Program-made: the position numbers and the translations under genes
Origin: JAAUTY01 sp964397305
Lineage (GTDB): Bacteria > Cyanobacteriota > Cyanobacteriia > Cyanobacteriales > Spirulinaceae
DNA length: 64,000 nucleotides
Direction: 5' to 3'
Assembly (NCBI GenBank): GCA_964397305.1
Contig: CAYNIP010000023.1
Location: 1 to 64,000, forward strand
Part shown: positions 33,283-42,180 of the stretch, piece by piece
Numbering within the stretch: position 1 is the first letter of the stretch
Layout: each line of letters starts with the position of its first letter
Notes under the pieces: generated by a model
What the model was told of the DNA's origin: nothing
The model's input: only the letters and a program-made list of their open reading frames with translations
Databases searched by the model: none

Positions 33283-36252
33283 CTACTCGGCCCCTTCAAT
33301 CGGCGCAAAGCCCTGCCGCTGGATATTTTCCGTCACGGTGCGCGGCTCTAGGAATTGCAGCAGATAATCGGGGCCCCCGGCCTTGGAGCCGACCCCCGAG
33401 AGCTTGAAGCCGCCGAAGGGCTGCCGGGCCACGATCGCCCCGGTGATATTGCGGTTGATGTACAGATTTCCCACCTCAAACTCGGCCCTGGCCCGCTGGA
33501 TGTGGGAGGGGGTGCGGGAATAGAGGCCGCCCGTGAGGGCGTAATCGGTCTGGTTGGCGATCGCCAAGGCCGTCGCAAAATCCGCCGCCGGAATCACCGC
33601 CAGCACCGGCCCAAAGATTTCCTCCTGAGCAATCACCGCCTCCGGCTTCACATCGGTGAAGATGGTCGGGGGCACAAAGTAGCCCTTCTCCGGCACTGTG
33701 CCCTGAAAGGCCAGCGTCGCTTCCTGGCGGCCCTGCTCAATGTACCGCAGGATGCTGGCCTGGGCCTCGGCCGTCACCACGGGCCCCAGCATCGTGCTGG
33801 GTAGCTCCGTCGGTCCCACATTCAGCGACTTGACCGCCTCCAGCAGCCGTTGCACAAAGGCCTCGTAGACCGGGGCGAGGACAATGGCCCGAGAGCAGGC
33901 GGAGCACTTCTGACCCGTGTAGCCAAAGGCCGAGGAGACCACCCCCGCCACGGCTTGATCCAGGTCGGCGCTTTCGTCAACGATGATCGCATTCTTGCCC
34001 CCCATTTCGGCGATCGTCCGCTTCAGGTGCTTCTGGCCGGGGTGCAGTTTGGCCGCCTCTTGGAAAATGTGACAACCCACCTCCCGCGAGCCCGTGAAGG
34101 CGATCAGGTGAACATCCGGGTGGGCGACCAGGTAGTTACCCACGGTGGACCCTGGGCCGGGGACGTATTGAAAGACCCCCTTAGGAATACCTGCTTCTAC
34201 CAGAATCGCTGCCAGCTTCGCGGCGATCACGGCGGCCGGGGCGGCTGGCTTCAGCAGGGTGCAATTGCCGGTGACGAGGGCGGCCACGGTCATCCCGGTG
34301 GCGATCGCCAAGGGGAAGTTCCAGGGCGAAATGACGACGGCAATCCCGCGCGGCTGGTAGTGGTAGCGATTCGTTTCCCCCGCCAGATCGTAGCCGTGCC
34401 CTTGGTCCAGCCGCTCCATTTCATCGGCATAGTAGCGACAAAAATCGATCGCCTCGGACACCTCGGCATCGGCCTGGGGTAAGGTCTTGCCCACTTCCAG
34501 ACAAACCCAAGCATTGAGATCCTGGCGGCGGGCCTCCAGCAGGGCCGCTGCCTTGCGGAGCACCCCAGCTCGCTCCCGCGCGGGCGTCGCTTTCCAGGCC
34601 GGGAAGGCCGCTTTCGCCGCCGCCACGGCTGCCGCCGCTTGCTCCTGGGAAATCTGCCCCACCGTTCCGATAACCTGGCTCGGATCGCAGGGATTCACGG
34701 AGTCCAGGGTGGCTGCCGTCGGCTCGTAGTCGCCATTGATCAGCGGCCAGTAGGTCTGCCCCAGCTCCGCCTTCACCCGCATCAGGCCCCGCTGGCCAGC
34801 AGCCCGTAGCTCTGCCTTGGCATAGTCCGTATTGGCGGCGTTGGGCCAGGCGGCCTTGGCGATCAAGGGCTGCTCCGTGGTCAACTGAGGCGGGGCAATC
34901 AACTCCTCGATCGGCCGTCCTTCCTGGTTTTGCCGCAGGAAGGAGCTGTTGGCCGTGTTTTCTAATAACCGGCGAATCAGGTAGGACATTCCCGGCAACA
35001 AGTCGCCGTAGGGGGCATAGACGCGGACGCGGTGGCCGCGCTGGGCGAGCAATTTGGCGAGGCGATCGCCCATGCCATAGAGCACCTGCATTTCAAAGCG
35101 GCGACGGGGAATCTCGAGGGTCTCGGCGATCGCCATCGCCCGGGCCTGAGTCCGGACATTGTGGGAGCCGATGGCGGCATAGACGTGCTCATGATTTTCG
35201 AGCAAATGCTGCATCAACTGCTCATAATTCTGATCCGTCGCCAGCTTCTGGTTGTAGACGTGCTGGGGCCAGTGATTCTGAATCGCATGAATTGTTTCCT
35301 GGTCCCAATAGGCCCCTTTGATCAGGCGCAGGGTCACGGGCCGACCCCGTTTTTTTGCCCAGGCAATCAAGTCTTGTAGATCCTGCTCCGAGTCTCGCAA
35401 ATAGCCCTGGATTGTGAGACCAATATCCGTGCGATCGCGAAACTCCTCCTCCATCAGCAAGTCCTTGAGAATCGCCAAGGTCATATCCTTGTAGGCATAC
35501 TGCTCCATATCAAAGTGAATGGCCGCTCCCACTTCTTGAGCCCGGCGCAGCAGGGGACGGAGGCGATCGCAAACCCTGGCCTGGCTACCCTGGGGATCGA
35601 GGGGATCAAACTGGGAATAAAAGGCCGTCAACTTGACGGAAACCTGCACTTTTGGCAAGGCTTCTCCATCAGCTTCGTCAATTTGGGGCACGTTAGCCCA
35701 GCCCTGGGCCGCCGCGCTCAATTGCTCGATCAGTTCCCAATAATTTTGCAAATAGGCCTGGGCTTCGGCCTCGGTAATAACGGCTTCCCCCAAAAGATCG
35801 ATCGTGAAGGTCAGCTTCTCTTTGCGGAGGCGCTCCACCGTTTTCACGACCTTAGGAATTGTTTCACCGGCAATGTACTTGTAGGCCAAGGTTTTCACCG
35901 CCTGCTCAACGGTCGTAGCCGCTAGTTGCGCCGGGGGCGAGTGGGGATCGGCGAAGTTGAGCAACTTTTTCAAGGGCTCCGGTAGCTCCACCGCTTCATC
36001 CCCGAGGTACTCCTGAAAGTGACGGGCAATCTCGGCCTTGCTCCGCAGGGCCGGCAGGCAATCGATGAAGCTGAAGAGTTGGTAGCGCAAACCGGGGTTG
36101 CTCATGGCCCAGTCCAGCAACTTATCATCAAGGCGCATTTGGTCGCGGACTTGCTCAAAAAAGGAGCGTTTTTCCCGAGTGGCGGCAATGAGTTCGCGGG
36201 CAATGGTTTGGGTCTTAGCCTCGTAAGCTGTGGATGAAAGTTGTACAACCAT
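33283..36252 (-). CDS. putA: Bifunctional proline dehydrogenase / glutamate semialdehyde dehydrogenase
   Basis: A 989-residue enzyme that oxidises proline to glutamate in two steps. The N-terminal half is the FAD-dependent PRODH barrel (TLRLIKGAYWDQETI and AIGSHNVRTQARAMAIAE). The C-terminal half is aldehyde dehydrogenase: VISPWNFPLAIATGM, FTGSREVG, the catalytic glutamate in IAEMGGKNAIIVDESADLDQ and the catalytic cysteine in GYTGQKCSACSRAI. No N-terminal ribbon-helix-helix repressor domain is present, so it should not regulate its own transcription as E. coli PutA does. Proline use for nitrogen, or under salt stress, is likely. It lies between two inverted copies of a small element. Confidence 0.94.
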   Translation of the reverse strand: MVVQLSSTAYEAKTQTIARELIAATREKRSFFEQVRDQMRLDDKLLDWAMSNPGLRYQLFSFIDCLPALRSKAEIARHFQEYLGDEAVELPEPLKKLLNFADPHSPPAQLAATTVEQAVKTLAYKYIAGETIPKVVKTVERLRKEKLTFTIDLLGEAVITEAEAQAYLQNYWELIEQLSAAAQGWANVPQIDEADGEALPKVQVSVKLTAFYSQFDPLDPQGSQARVCDRLRPLLRRAQEVGAAIHFDMEQYAYKDMTLAILKDLLMEEEFRDRTDIGLTIQGYLRDSEQDLQDLIAWAKKRGRPVTLRLIKGAYWDQETIHAIQNHWPQHVYNQKLATDQNYEQLMQHLLENHEHVYAAIGSHNVRTQARAMAIAETLEIPRRRFEMQVLYGMGDRLAKLLAQRGHRVRVYAPYGDLLPGMSYLIRRLLENTANSSFLRQNQEGRPIEELIAPPQLTTEQPLIAKAAWPNAANTDYAKAELRAAGQRGLMRVKAELGQTYWPLINGDYEPTAATLDSVNPCDPSQVIGTVGQISQEQAAAAVAAAKAAFPAWKATPARERAGVLRKAAALLEARRQDLNAWVCLEVGKTLPQADAEVSEAIDFCRYYADEMERLDQGHGYDLAGETNRYHYQPRGIAVVISPWNFPLAIATGMTVAALVTGNCTLLKPAAPAAVIAAKLAAILVEAGIPKGVFQYVPGPGSTVGNYLVAHPDVHLIAFTGSREVGCHIFQEAAKLHPGQKHLKRTIAEMGGKNAIIVDESADLDQAVAGVVSSAFGYTGQKCSACSRAIVLAPVYEAFVQRLLEAVKSLNVGPTELPSTMLGPVVTAEAQASILRYIEQGRQEATLAFQGTVPEKGYFVPPTIFTDVKPEAVIAQEEIFGPVLAVIPAADFATALAIANQTDYALTGGLYSRTPSHIQRARAEFEVGNLYINRNITGAIVARQPFGGFKLSGVGSKAGGPDYLLQFLEPRTVTENIQRQGFAPIEGAE

Positions 36253-36457
36253 GATTTGTTAGTCTCTCAGTAAATGGAGCCCAGTTCTGCGTCGCCAGCC
36301 GTCGCACGGGCGATCCGATGCGAGCCAGTTTGGGACTAGCCTGATTTCCCTTGCCCGTCAGACCACCGAGATGGGTGCATCACGGTCCGGGGCTCCGGCG
36401 GGTGCTGATCTATTGTCGCGCGAAGGATGATCCTTGGCGGCGTGTCCTCTGGTAACG

Positions 36458-36660
36458 GGGGGAACGAAATTTTACGCGGGATGTTGGTATGGTCGTTTCC
36501 GTTAAAGATGAGACGGGTCAACCACGAAATCCTTGCCAAGCAAGAATTGCAGCCATTTCAGAGAGTCTCAAAATTGTTTGAAACAACTATACTCCTTCGC
36601 TCAGCCCTCACCCCCATCGCTCTCCCAAGTTGGGAGAGGGGCTTCTAGCTCCCCTGCTCC
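36458..36660. repeat. Left part of a GGGTGGACGAAA-family element, interrupted by another element
   Basis: GAACGAAATTTTACGCGGGA and TGTTGGTA, then (after the inserted 36488-36591 element) CTCCTTCGCTCAGCCCTCAC and CTCTCCCAAGTTGGGAGAGG reproduce the left half of the copies at 17297 and 60565. The right half with TTTCGTCCAC is missing, so the copy is truncated. Confidence 0.7.
36488..36591. mobile_element. TA-flanked MITE-like element, about 104 bp (copy 2, nested)
   Basis: The element begins TGGTCGTTTCCG and ends GAAACAACTA, with TA on both sides. It interrupts the dispersed repeat at GTTGGTA/CTCC: the uninterrupted copies at 17325-17332 and 60534-60541 (minus) read GTTGGTACTCC. Comparing occupied and empty sites shows that only the dinucleotide TA was duplicated, as expected for Tc1/mariner-IS630 type movement. 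Confidence 0.82.
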
Positions 36661-36768
36661 GAAGGGTGCCAGAGGCTCCCAGGGGCGAGCCTGCTTGGGC
36701 AAGACGGGGTGGAGTTCGTTAGGGTGGACTCTGGGAGTGTCCCCCGTTCCTGTCCGCTGCTGGAACCT

Positions 36769-37977
36769 ATGATGTTGATGAATTTTCCCCAGGGGCTGCC
36801 TCGTGCGGCTCTGCTAAGCGCTAGTCTGGCGATCGCCGCCTGTGCCCAACCCACCGCCCCGCCACCCCGCCCGGAGCCGGCCGCCCCCGAGGCGGCCACC
36901 CCCGCGGAGGTTGCCCGTTCGCCCCAGCCCGAGGCCCAGCTCGTGACACTCCTGGAGGGCCTGGAGCACCCTTGGAGTCTGGCCTGGCTTCCTGACGACT
37001 CCCTGCTGATCACCGAGCGACCCGGCCGCCTGCGTCGGGTGCGGGCTGGGCAACAGTCGCCCGATCAAATCGCCGGCCTGCCTACTGTCTACGCCGAAGG
37101 CCAGGGGGGACTGCTGGACATTGCTCCCCATCCCCGCTTTGCCGAAAACCAGCTCCTCTACTTCACCTACTCAGCCGGCACGAGTCAGGCCAATCGCACC
37201 CAGGTGGCTCGGGCTCGCCTCTTGGGCGATCGCCTCCAGGACTGGCAGGTGATTTTTACCGCCTCGCCGGCCAAACCTGGGGGCCAGCATTTTGGCTCGC
37301 GGCTGCTTTGGCTGCCGGACGAGACGCTGCTGGTGGCCATCGGCGATGGGGGCAATCCCCCCGTGAGTGTGGATGGCGAGTTGATTCGCTTGCAGGCCCA
37401 GAAGCTCGAGAGTAACTTGGGCAAAGTGGTACGCCTCCGGGACGATGGCTCGATCCCGGACGACAACCCGGTGATCGACGGCCGCCGCTCGGCTGTCTGG
37501 AGCTACGGCCACCGCAATCTTCAAGGGCTGGCCTGGGACCCAGCGAGCGATCGCCTCTGGGCCACGGAGCACGGCGCTCGCGGCGGCGACGAATTGAACC
37601 GACTCCAGGCCGGGGAAAACTACGGTTGGCCCTTGGTCAGCCACAGCCGCGACTACGCCACGGGGCAGCCCATTGGGCCCACCTCCCAGCCGGGAATGAC
37701 CGATCCGCTGTTGGTCTGGACGCCGGCGATCGCCCCCTCGGGTCTCGCGGTCTACACGGGCGAGGTCTTTCCCGACTGGCGCGGCCACCTCTTTGCCGGC
37801 GGCCTCGTCAGCCGCAGCGTGATTCAAATCGCGGCCGATGAGCGCAGCGCCACGGTCGTCGCCACCCACGCGGTCGGCCAGCGGGTTCGGGATGTACGCC
37901 AGGGCCCCGACGGCCTGCTCTACATCCTGACAGACGCTGCCAATGGCCAGCTCCTCCGGCTGGAGCCCCGCCCCTAG
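36769..37977 (+). CDS. PQQ-dependent sugar dehydrogenase-like lipoprotein
   Basis: A 402-residue protein. The N-terminus (MNFPQGLPRAALLSASLAIA) ends in a lipobox before Cys (IAAC), so it is a lipoprotein. After a Pro/Ala linker comes a six-bladed propeller of the glucose/sorbosone dehydrogenase family: HPWSLAWLPDDSLLITERPG, GGLLDIAPHPRF, LLVAIGDGGN, YGHRNLQGLAWDP and WATEHGARGGDELNRLQAGE with the catalytic-type histidine-rich blade. The likely role is oxidation of a sugar in the periplasm, though PQQ supply in cyanobacteria is uncertain. Tandem ATGs at 36769 and 36772 leave the exact start open. Confidence 0.85.
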   Translation: MMLMNFPQGLPRAALLSASLAIAACAQPTAPPPRPEPAAPEAATPAEVARSPQPEAQLVTLLEGLEHPWSLAWLPDDSLLITERPGRLRRVRAGQQSPDQIAGLPTVYAEGQGGLLDIAPHPRFAENQLLYFTYSAGTSQANRTQVARARLLGDRLQDWQVIFTASPAKPGGQHFGSRLLWLPDETLLVAIGDGGNPPVSVDGELIRLQAQKLESNLGKVVRLRDDGSIPDDNPVIDGRRSAVWSYGHRNLQGLAWDPASDRLWATEHGARGGDELNRLQAGENYGWPLVSHSRDYATGQPIGPTSQPGMTDPLLVWTPAIAPSGLAVYTGEVFPDWRGHLFAGGLVSRSVIQIAADERSATVVATHAVGQRVRDVRQGPDGLLYILTDAANGQLLRLEPRP

Positions 37978-38214
37978 GCTGCGGTGCCCATGGGGGCGCC
38001 CCGGCTGAATCCTAGCCAGGGCTTGATCCCAAGTCTCGGATTCACCACCATTGTTTGCCCTCCCCCCAAACCCCTTGTATCTTGAAGGCAGGAGTGGCAG
38101 AGCGGGAGAGGGTCTTAGCGATCTATCGCCCTCGCTTGAACCCCGCTGTACAGCGATGGGGAACACCTTAGAGCCGGTGTCCCGTACCGCCTTGAGGCCG
38201 CCGGAGTTGGTACT

Positions 38215-40905
38215 ATGGACCGTCAAACAGATTCCCAAGATCCCTTGCTGCTTGAGCCGACTCGGCCAGACGATCGCCTGCCGTTGATGACGGAGGCGGC
38301 CCAGACTGCTGCCAGCCCTGAGGAGATTGCCGATTGCCAAGCTTGGCTCAGTTTTCATCGGCTGTGGGGGCAGTTACCCGCTGAGGCCCTGGCGGCGATC
38401 GCCCAGGCCCTGCATCCTTTCCACGTCGAAGCCCAAACCCTGATCTATCAAGAAGGTCATCCCACCACAGGACTTTACCTGCTGCAATGGGGAGCCGTCG
38501 AGATTTATCGGCTCTCCCCCATCGGCAAGTCGCTGATTCGTCAGCGTAGTGCCGGGGATCTGTTTGGCTATGTGTCGCTGATGGCCCAGGGCGATCGCGG
38601 CCAGCACCAGACCCAGGCGATCGCCCTGACAGCCTGTGAGCTGTGGTTTTTGCCCCAAGCCCAGTTTCGGCAGTTAATTCAGGACTATGCCGACCTAGAG
38701 CACCTGTTCAATGGGTTGCTGGCTCAGGACCTCAACGCCTTTAGCGCCCGCATTGCCCAAGAACAAAGCCGCATTCAGGGATTGCAAGCCTATATTCAAG
38801 CAGTCCCCAAGGGCAAGGCCATCCTGGGAACCAGCAAGTTCAGCCGAAAGCTACGGGACTTTGTCGCCCAGGCCGCCGCCACATCCCAGCCCCTACTCTT
38901 GCAAGCGCCCTCCGGCAGCGGCAAAACCTTGGTGACAGGCCTGATCCATGCCCGCTCTGGTCTGGCAGATCACCCCTTTGTAGAGCTGGATTGTGCTCAC
39001 CTGCCCCGCTTGGCCGATGGCCGACTCAATACCGACGTTTTGTTTGGTCGCCTGGGCGGTCAACCGGGCTTGTTGGCGCTGTTGGAGCGAGGAACGCTGC
39101 TGCTCGAGAACGCCCAGGTGCTGAGTGAGGAAGATCGGCAGCGGCTGGGCCACTACGTCAAAACGGGCGGCCTGCTGCCCAATACGGACCCACCGGAGCC
39201 CAACCCACCGCCCCCACCCGTGCCGTCTTGGGCGCGTCTGGTGTTGGCGGCCCCCGACAAGCTAGCCCTCCCGGAGGTGGAAGCCCTGAGCTTTAAGCTG
39301 TTGAGCCTGCCTCAGCGCAAGGCCGATATCCCCGACTTTGCTCAGTCCTTCTTAACCCACTTCTGCCAAGATCAAAACCGCCCCCCGCTGGACCTGGACC
39401 AGGCGGATCTACGCCGCTTGATTAGCTACGACTACCCCGGCAACCTGACCGAGCTGGCGGAAATTCTGCACCGGGCGGTGATTATGACGCCCCCCGGCCA
39501 GCCCGTGATTCCTGAGCAGGCGCTGTGGTCGGTCCAGTCGGCCAAAAATGCCTTTCGGGTGGATCTGCTGACGCAGATTCCCTGGCTCCGACAAGCCTTG
39601 CTCAGTCGCTGGTATCCGGAAGGATTGTGGATCGTGATGATGGCGGTGTTTGTGCCTGTTACCTTGGCCGGGTTTCTGGGGCCGCAAACCCGAGACAGTA
39701 GTGTAACCCTAAACCTGTTTTGGGCCTGGTGGTGGCCTGGATACCTATTTCTCTTTGCGTTTGTCGGGCGGTTGTGGTGTGCGGTCTGCCCGTTTATGAT
39801 CACGGCCGAGGGGCTGCGGCGGCTGTCGCTCTGGCTGTTTCCCCGCCAGCAACTCCCCTGGCCGACGCGGTGGCTCAACCGCTGGGGGGCCTGGGTGCTG
39901 TTTGGTGGCTTTGGGGTGATTTATCTCTGGGAGAAGCTGTGGGACTTGCCCCACCACGCCTATCTCTCGGCCTGGTTGCTGCTGGCGATTACGGCAGGGG
40001 CGGTGATTTTTAGCCTGATCTACGAGCGGCGGCTGTGGTGTCGCTATCTCTGCCCCATCGGCGGGATGAATGGCCTGTTTGCTAAGCTCTCTCTGGTGGA
40101 GTTGCGCTCGACCCAGCAGGTGTGCGGTAGCCAGTGCAGCACCTTTGGCTGCTACAAGGGCAGTGGCTCTACTCCTGTCACCTTTGCCGATGCCCTCCCC
40201 AGGGAAGGCCAGGCCACGGGGGGCTGTCCTCTCTACTCCCACCCGGCCCAACTGCAAGACAACCGCGACTGTGTGCTGTGCATGACCTGCTTGAAGGCCT
40301 GTCCGCATCGCTCGGTGCAGCTCAATCTGCGCTTTCCAGCGTCAGATCTGCTCGACCACCATCGGGGTAGCGGGGCTGAGGCGGCCTTGCTGTTGCTCCT
40401 TTTTGGGGGTGCCTTCATGCACCACAGCCAGCAAGTTTTGGGGTGGCTAGGGTTCCATGGTGTGGTGATGGATGCTGGCCACTTATGGACCAGTACCCCG
40501 ATCGCCTTGGCTCTCTTGAGTATTCCGGCGGTGCTGACCTACGGCGCCCATGCGATCGCCCGTCGCCTTGATCCGGCTCAGCCGAGCTATCGGGTGGTCA
40601 TCTATGCCTATCTACCCTTCACCCTGGCGGCGAATCTGGCTCACTACATCCCTGCGGCCGTGACCGAAGCGGGACAGATTCTCCCTGTTCTTGCCCGTAC
40701 TCTGGGCTACAGCGGGGCGGGGTTGCCGACTCTCACCGGGAGTACCGATGTCGCGCAGTTTCTTCAGGGGGTAACGCTGCTATCGGTCCTGGCCTTTAGC
40801 CCCTATCCCCTGGGGCGGATCACCCAACGCCCGCTGCGGAGTAATCTCCCGCATCTCGTCCTGATGGTTGGGCTCAGCCTGCTATTTTTTAATCTGCTGC
40901 TCTGA
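38215..40905 (+). CDS. cNMP-binding / AAA+ / membrane polyferredoxin fusion protein
   Basis: An 896-residue protein with three parts. Residues about 40-165 form a CRP-type cyclic-nucleotide-binding fold (LIYQEGHPTTGLYLLQWGAV and SAGDLFGYVSL). Residues about 185-430 are an AAA+ domain like that of sigma-54 activators, with Walker A APSGSGKT at 231-238, but it lacks GAFTGA and has LLLENA where Walker B should be LFLDE. From about residue 465 there are eight or nine membrane helices with NapH/NosR-type cysteine motifs: CAVCP, CRYLCPIGG, CGSQCSTFGC and CVLCMTCLKACP (Cys686, 689, 692, 696). It should be a membrane redox protein with a cytoplasmic sensor. cysK follows after 15 bases, suggesting one transcript. 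Confidence 0.85.
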   Translation: MDRQTDSQDPLLLEPTRPDDRLPLMTEAAQTAASPEEIADCQAWLSFHRLWGQLPAEALAAIAQALHPFHVEAQTLIYQEGHPTTGLYLLQWGAVEIYRLSPIGKSLIRQRSAGDLFGYVSLMAQGDRGQHQTQAIALTACELWFLPQAQFRQLIQDYADLEHLFNGLLAQDLNAFSARIAQEQSRIQGLQAYIQAVPKGKAILGTSKFSRKLRDFVAQAAATSQPLLLQAPSGSGKTLVTGLIHARSGLADHPFVELDCAHLPRLADGRLNTDVLFGRLGGQPGLLALLERGTLLLENAQVLSEEDRQRLGHYVKTGGLLPNTDPPEPNPPPPPVPSWARLVLAAPDKLALPEVEALSFKLLSLPQRKADIPDFAQSFLTHFCQDQNRPPLDLDQADLRRLISYDYPGNLTELAEILHRAVIMTPPGQPVIPEQALWSVQSAKNAFRVDLLTQIPWLRQALLSRWYPEGLWIVMMAVFVPVTLAGFLGPQTRDSSVTLNLFWAWWWPGYLFLFAFVGRLWCAVCPFMITAEGLRRLSLWLFPRQQLPWPTRWLNRWGAWVLFGGFGVIYLWEKLWDLPHHAYLSAWLLLAITAGAVIFSLIYERRLWCRYLCPIGGMNGLFAKLSLVELRSTQQVCGSQCSTFGCYKGSGSTPVTFADALPREGQATGGCPLYSHPAQLQDNRDCVLCMTCLKACPHRSVQLNLRFPASDLLDHHRGSGAEAALLLLLFGGAFMHHSQQVLGWLGFHGVVMDAGHLWTSTPIALALLSIPAVLTYGAHAIARRLDPAQPSYRVVIYAYLPFTLAANLAHYIPAAVTEAGQILPVLARTLGYSGAGLPTLTGSTDVAQFLQGVTLLSVLAFSPYPLGRITQRPLRSNLPHLVLMVGLSLLFFNLLL

Positions 40906-40920
40906 CAGCATGAGGTGACG

Positions 40921-41892
40921 ATGGCAATTCATGACGACATTACGACGATCGTTGGCCATACTCCCCTCGTGCGGTTGCACCGATTGCCGCAGCAATTTGG
41001 CTGCGGGGCTGAGCTGGTGCTCAAGCTGGAAGGCCTCAACCCCGCCAAGTCTGTCAAAGACCGGATTGCTGTCAGTATGCTGCTGGAGGCGGAAAAGGTC
41101 GGGTTGATTCAGCCAGGGGTCTCTACCATTGTGGAGGCTACGTCGGGCAATACGGGCATTGGCTTGGCCATGGTCTGTGCGGCTAAGGGCTATCGGCTGA
41201 TGTTGACGATGCCCGAACACATGAGCTGCGAGCGGCAGCAGATTTTGCGAGCCTACGGCGCGGAGGTGATTTTGACCGCCGCCGCCGCGGATATGCCAGG
41301 GGCGATCGCCCAGGCCAATCATCTGTTGGCCACAGTGCCCCAGGCCTTTTCGCCCCACCAGTTCAGCAACCCGGCGAATCCCAAAATCCACTACACCACC
41401 ACCGGGCCTGAAATCTGGCGCGATACCGATGGCCAACTAGCGGCTTTGGTGGTGGGTGTGGGCACTGGCGGCACGCTCACCGGGGCCGGACGCTATCTCA
41501 AGGAACAGAACCCACACCTGCATATCTTGGCGGTGGAGCCGACGGCCAGCGCTGTGTTGAGTGGTCAGCCCGCTGGGGGACACGACCTCCAGGGTCTGGG
41601 GGCCGGGTTCATTCCCGATGTGCTGCGGGTTGACCTGATCGACGAAGTTATGACCGTGACCGAAGCTCAGGCCTACGACACCGGACGGCAGTTGGCCCAA
41701 CTTGAAGGCCTTTTGAGCGGCATTTCTACCGGGGCGGCGGTCTATGCTGGGTTGCACCTGGGACAGCGCGATCGCTATCGTCATCAACGCATTGTGATTA
41801 TTCAACCCAGTGGGGGGGAGCGCTATCTCAGCACCGCCCTGTGGTCGGCGGCCAGCTACTGTAAAAAAATAGCAACTGCCAGGAGTGTTTGA
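40921..41892 (+). CDS. cysK: Cysteine synthase (O-acetylserine sulfhydrylase)
   Basis: A 323-residue fold-type II PLP enzyme. The PLP lysine is Lys46 in NPAKSVKDRIA; the asparagine loop EATSGNTGIG, the phosphate loop GVGTGGTLTGAG and the C-terminal QPSGGERYLST are all intact. It makes cysteine from O-acetylserine and sulfide. The ATG at 40921 has TGAGG five bases upstream. It follows the redox fusion gene after 15 bases, so the two are probably co-transcribed, linking cysteine synthesis to redox or cyclic-nucleotide sensing. The SrpG type of cysteine synthase is similar, but the family does not separate them clearly. Confidence 0.9.
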   Translation: MAIHDDITTIVGHTPLVRLHRLPQQFGCGAELVLKLEGLNPAKSVKDRIAVSMLLEAEKVGLIQPGVSTIVEATSGNTGIGLAMVCAAKGYRLMLTMPEHMSCERQQILRAYGAEVILTAAAADMPGAIAQANHLLATVPQAFSPHQFSNPANPKIHYTTTGPEIWRDTDGQLAALVVGVGTGGTLTGAGRYLKEQNPHLHILAVEPTASAVLSGQPAGGHDLQGLGAGFIPDVLRVDLIDEVMTVTEAQAYDTGRQLAQLEGLLSGISTGAAVYAGLHLGQRDRYRHQRIVIIQPSGGERYLSTALWSAASYCKKIATARSV

Positions 41893-42083
41893 GCGCCGGT
41901 ACTGCATGGCTCAACTCGAAGGTCTCTCTGTGTTTAAGTAGACCAGGGTTGATGCTGTGGACTATGTAGCGAATCGTTGCCACGACTGAATCCCTTTGTC
42001 AGTAAGGATTTTGGGTTGATCAGCCCAATATTTCTGGTACTGCAATTCTAGCCTGACCTACTTATCAACTCAGTTTTCTTTTG

Positions 42084-42155
42084 GCAGATTGGGTGTTGGG
42101 TTTCGTGTCTCAACCCAACCTACGAAAAACCTTTAGCAGATTGGGTGTTGGGTTT
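42084..42155. repeat. Direct repeat with GTTGGGTT palindromes
   Basis: GCAGATTGGGTGTTGGGTTT occurs at 42084-42103 and again at 42136-42155, 52 bases apart. Between them CTCAACCCAACCTACG can pair with the first copy as a hairpin. This is a common type of cyanobacterial intergenic repeat. It lies just beyond the 3' end of arsM and could serve as a terminator for either convergent gene. The rest of 41893-42083 has no gene. Confidence 0.6.
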
Positions 42156-42180
42156 TGTGCTACACGCTCAGCGCTCTGCC

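Noticed and set aside
41988..42020. CAGTAAGGATTTTGGGTTGATCAGCC resemblance, in part, to the interior of the 104-bp element
   Set aside because: Only about 15 bases agree and no ends are present; too weak to call a copy.
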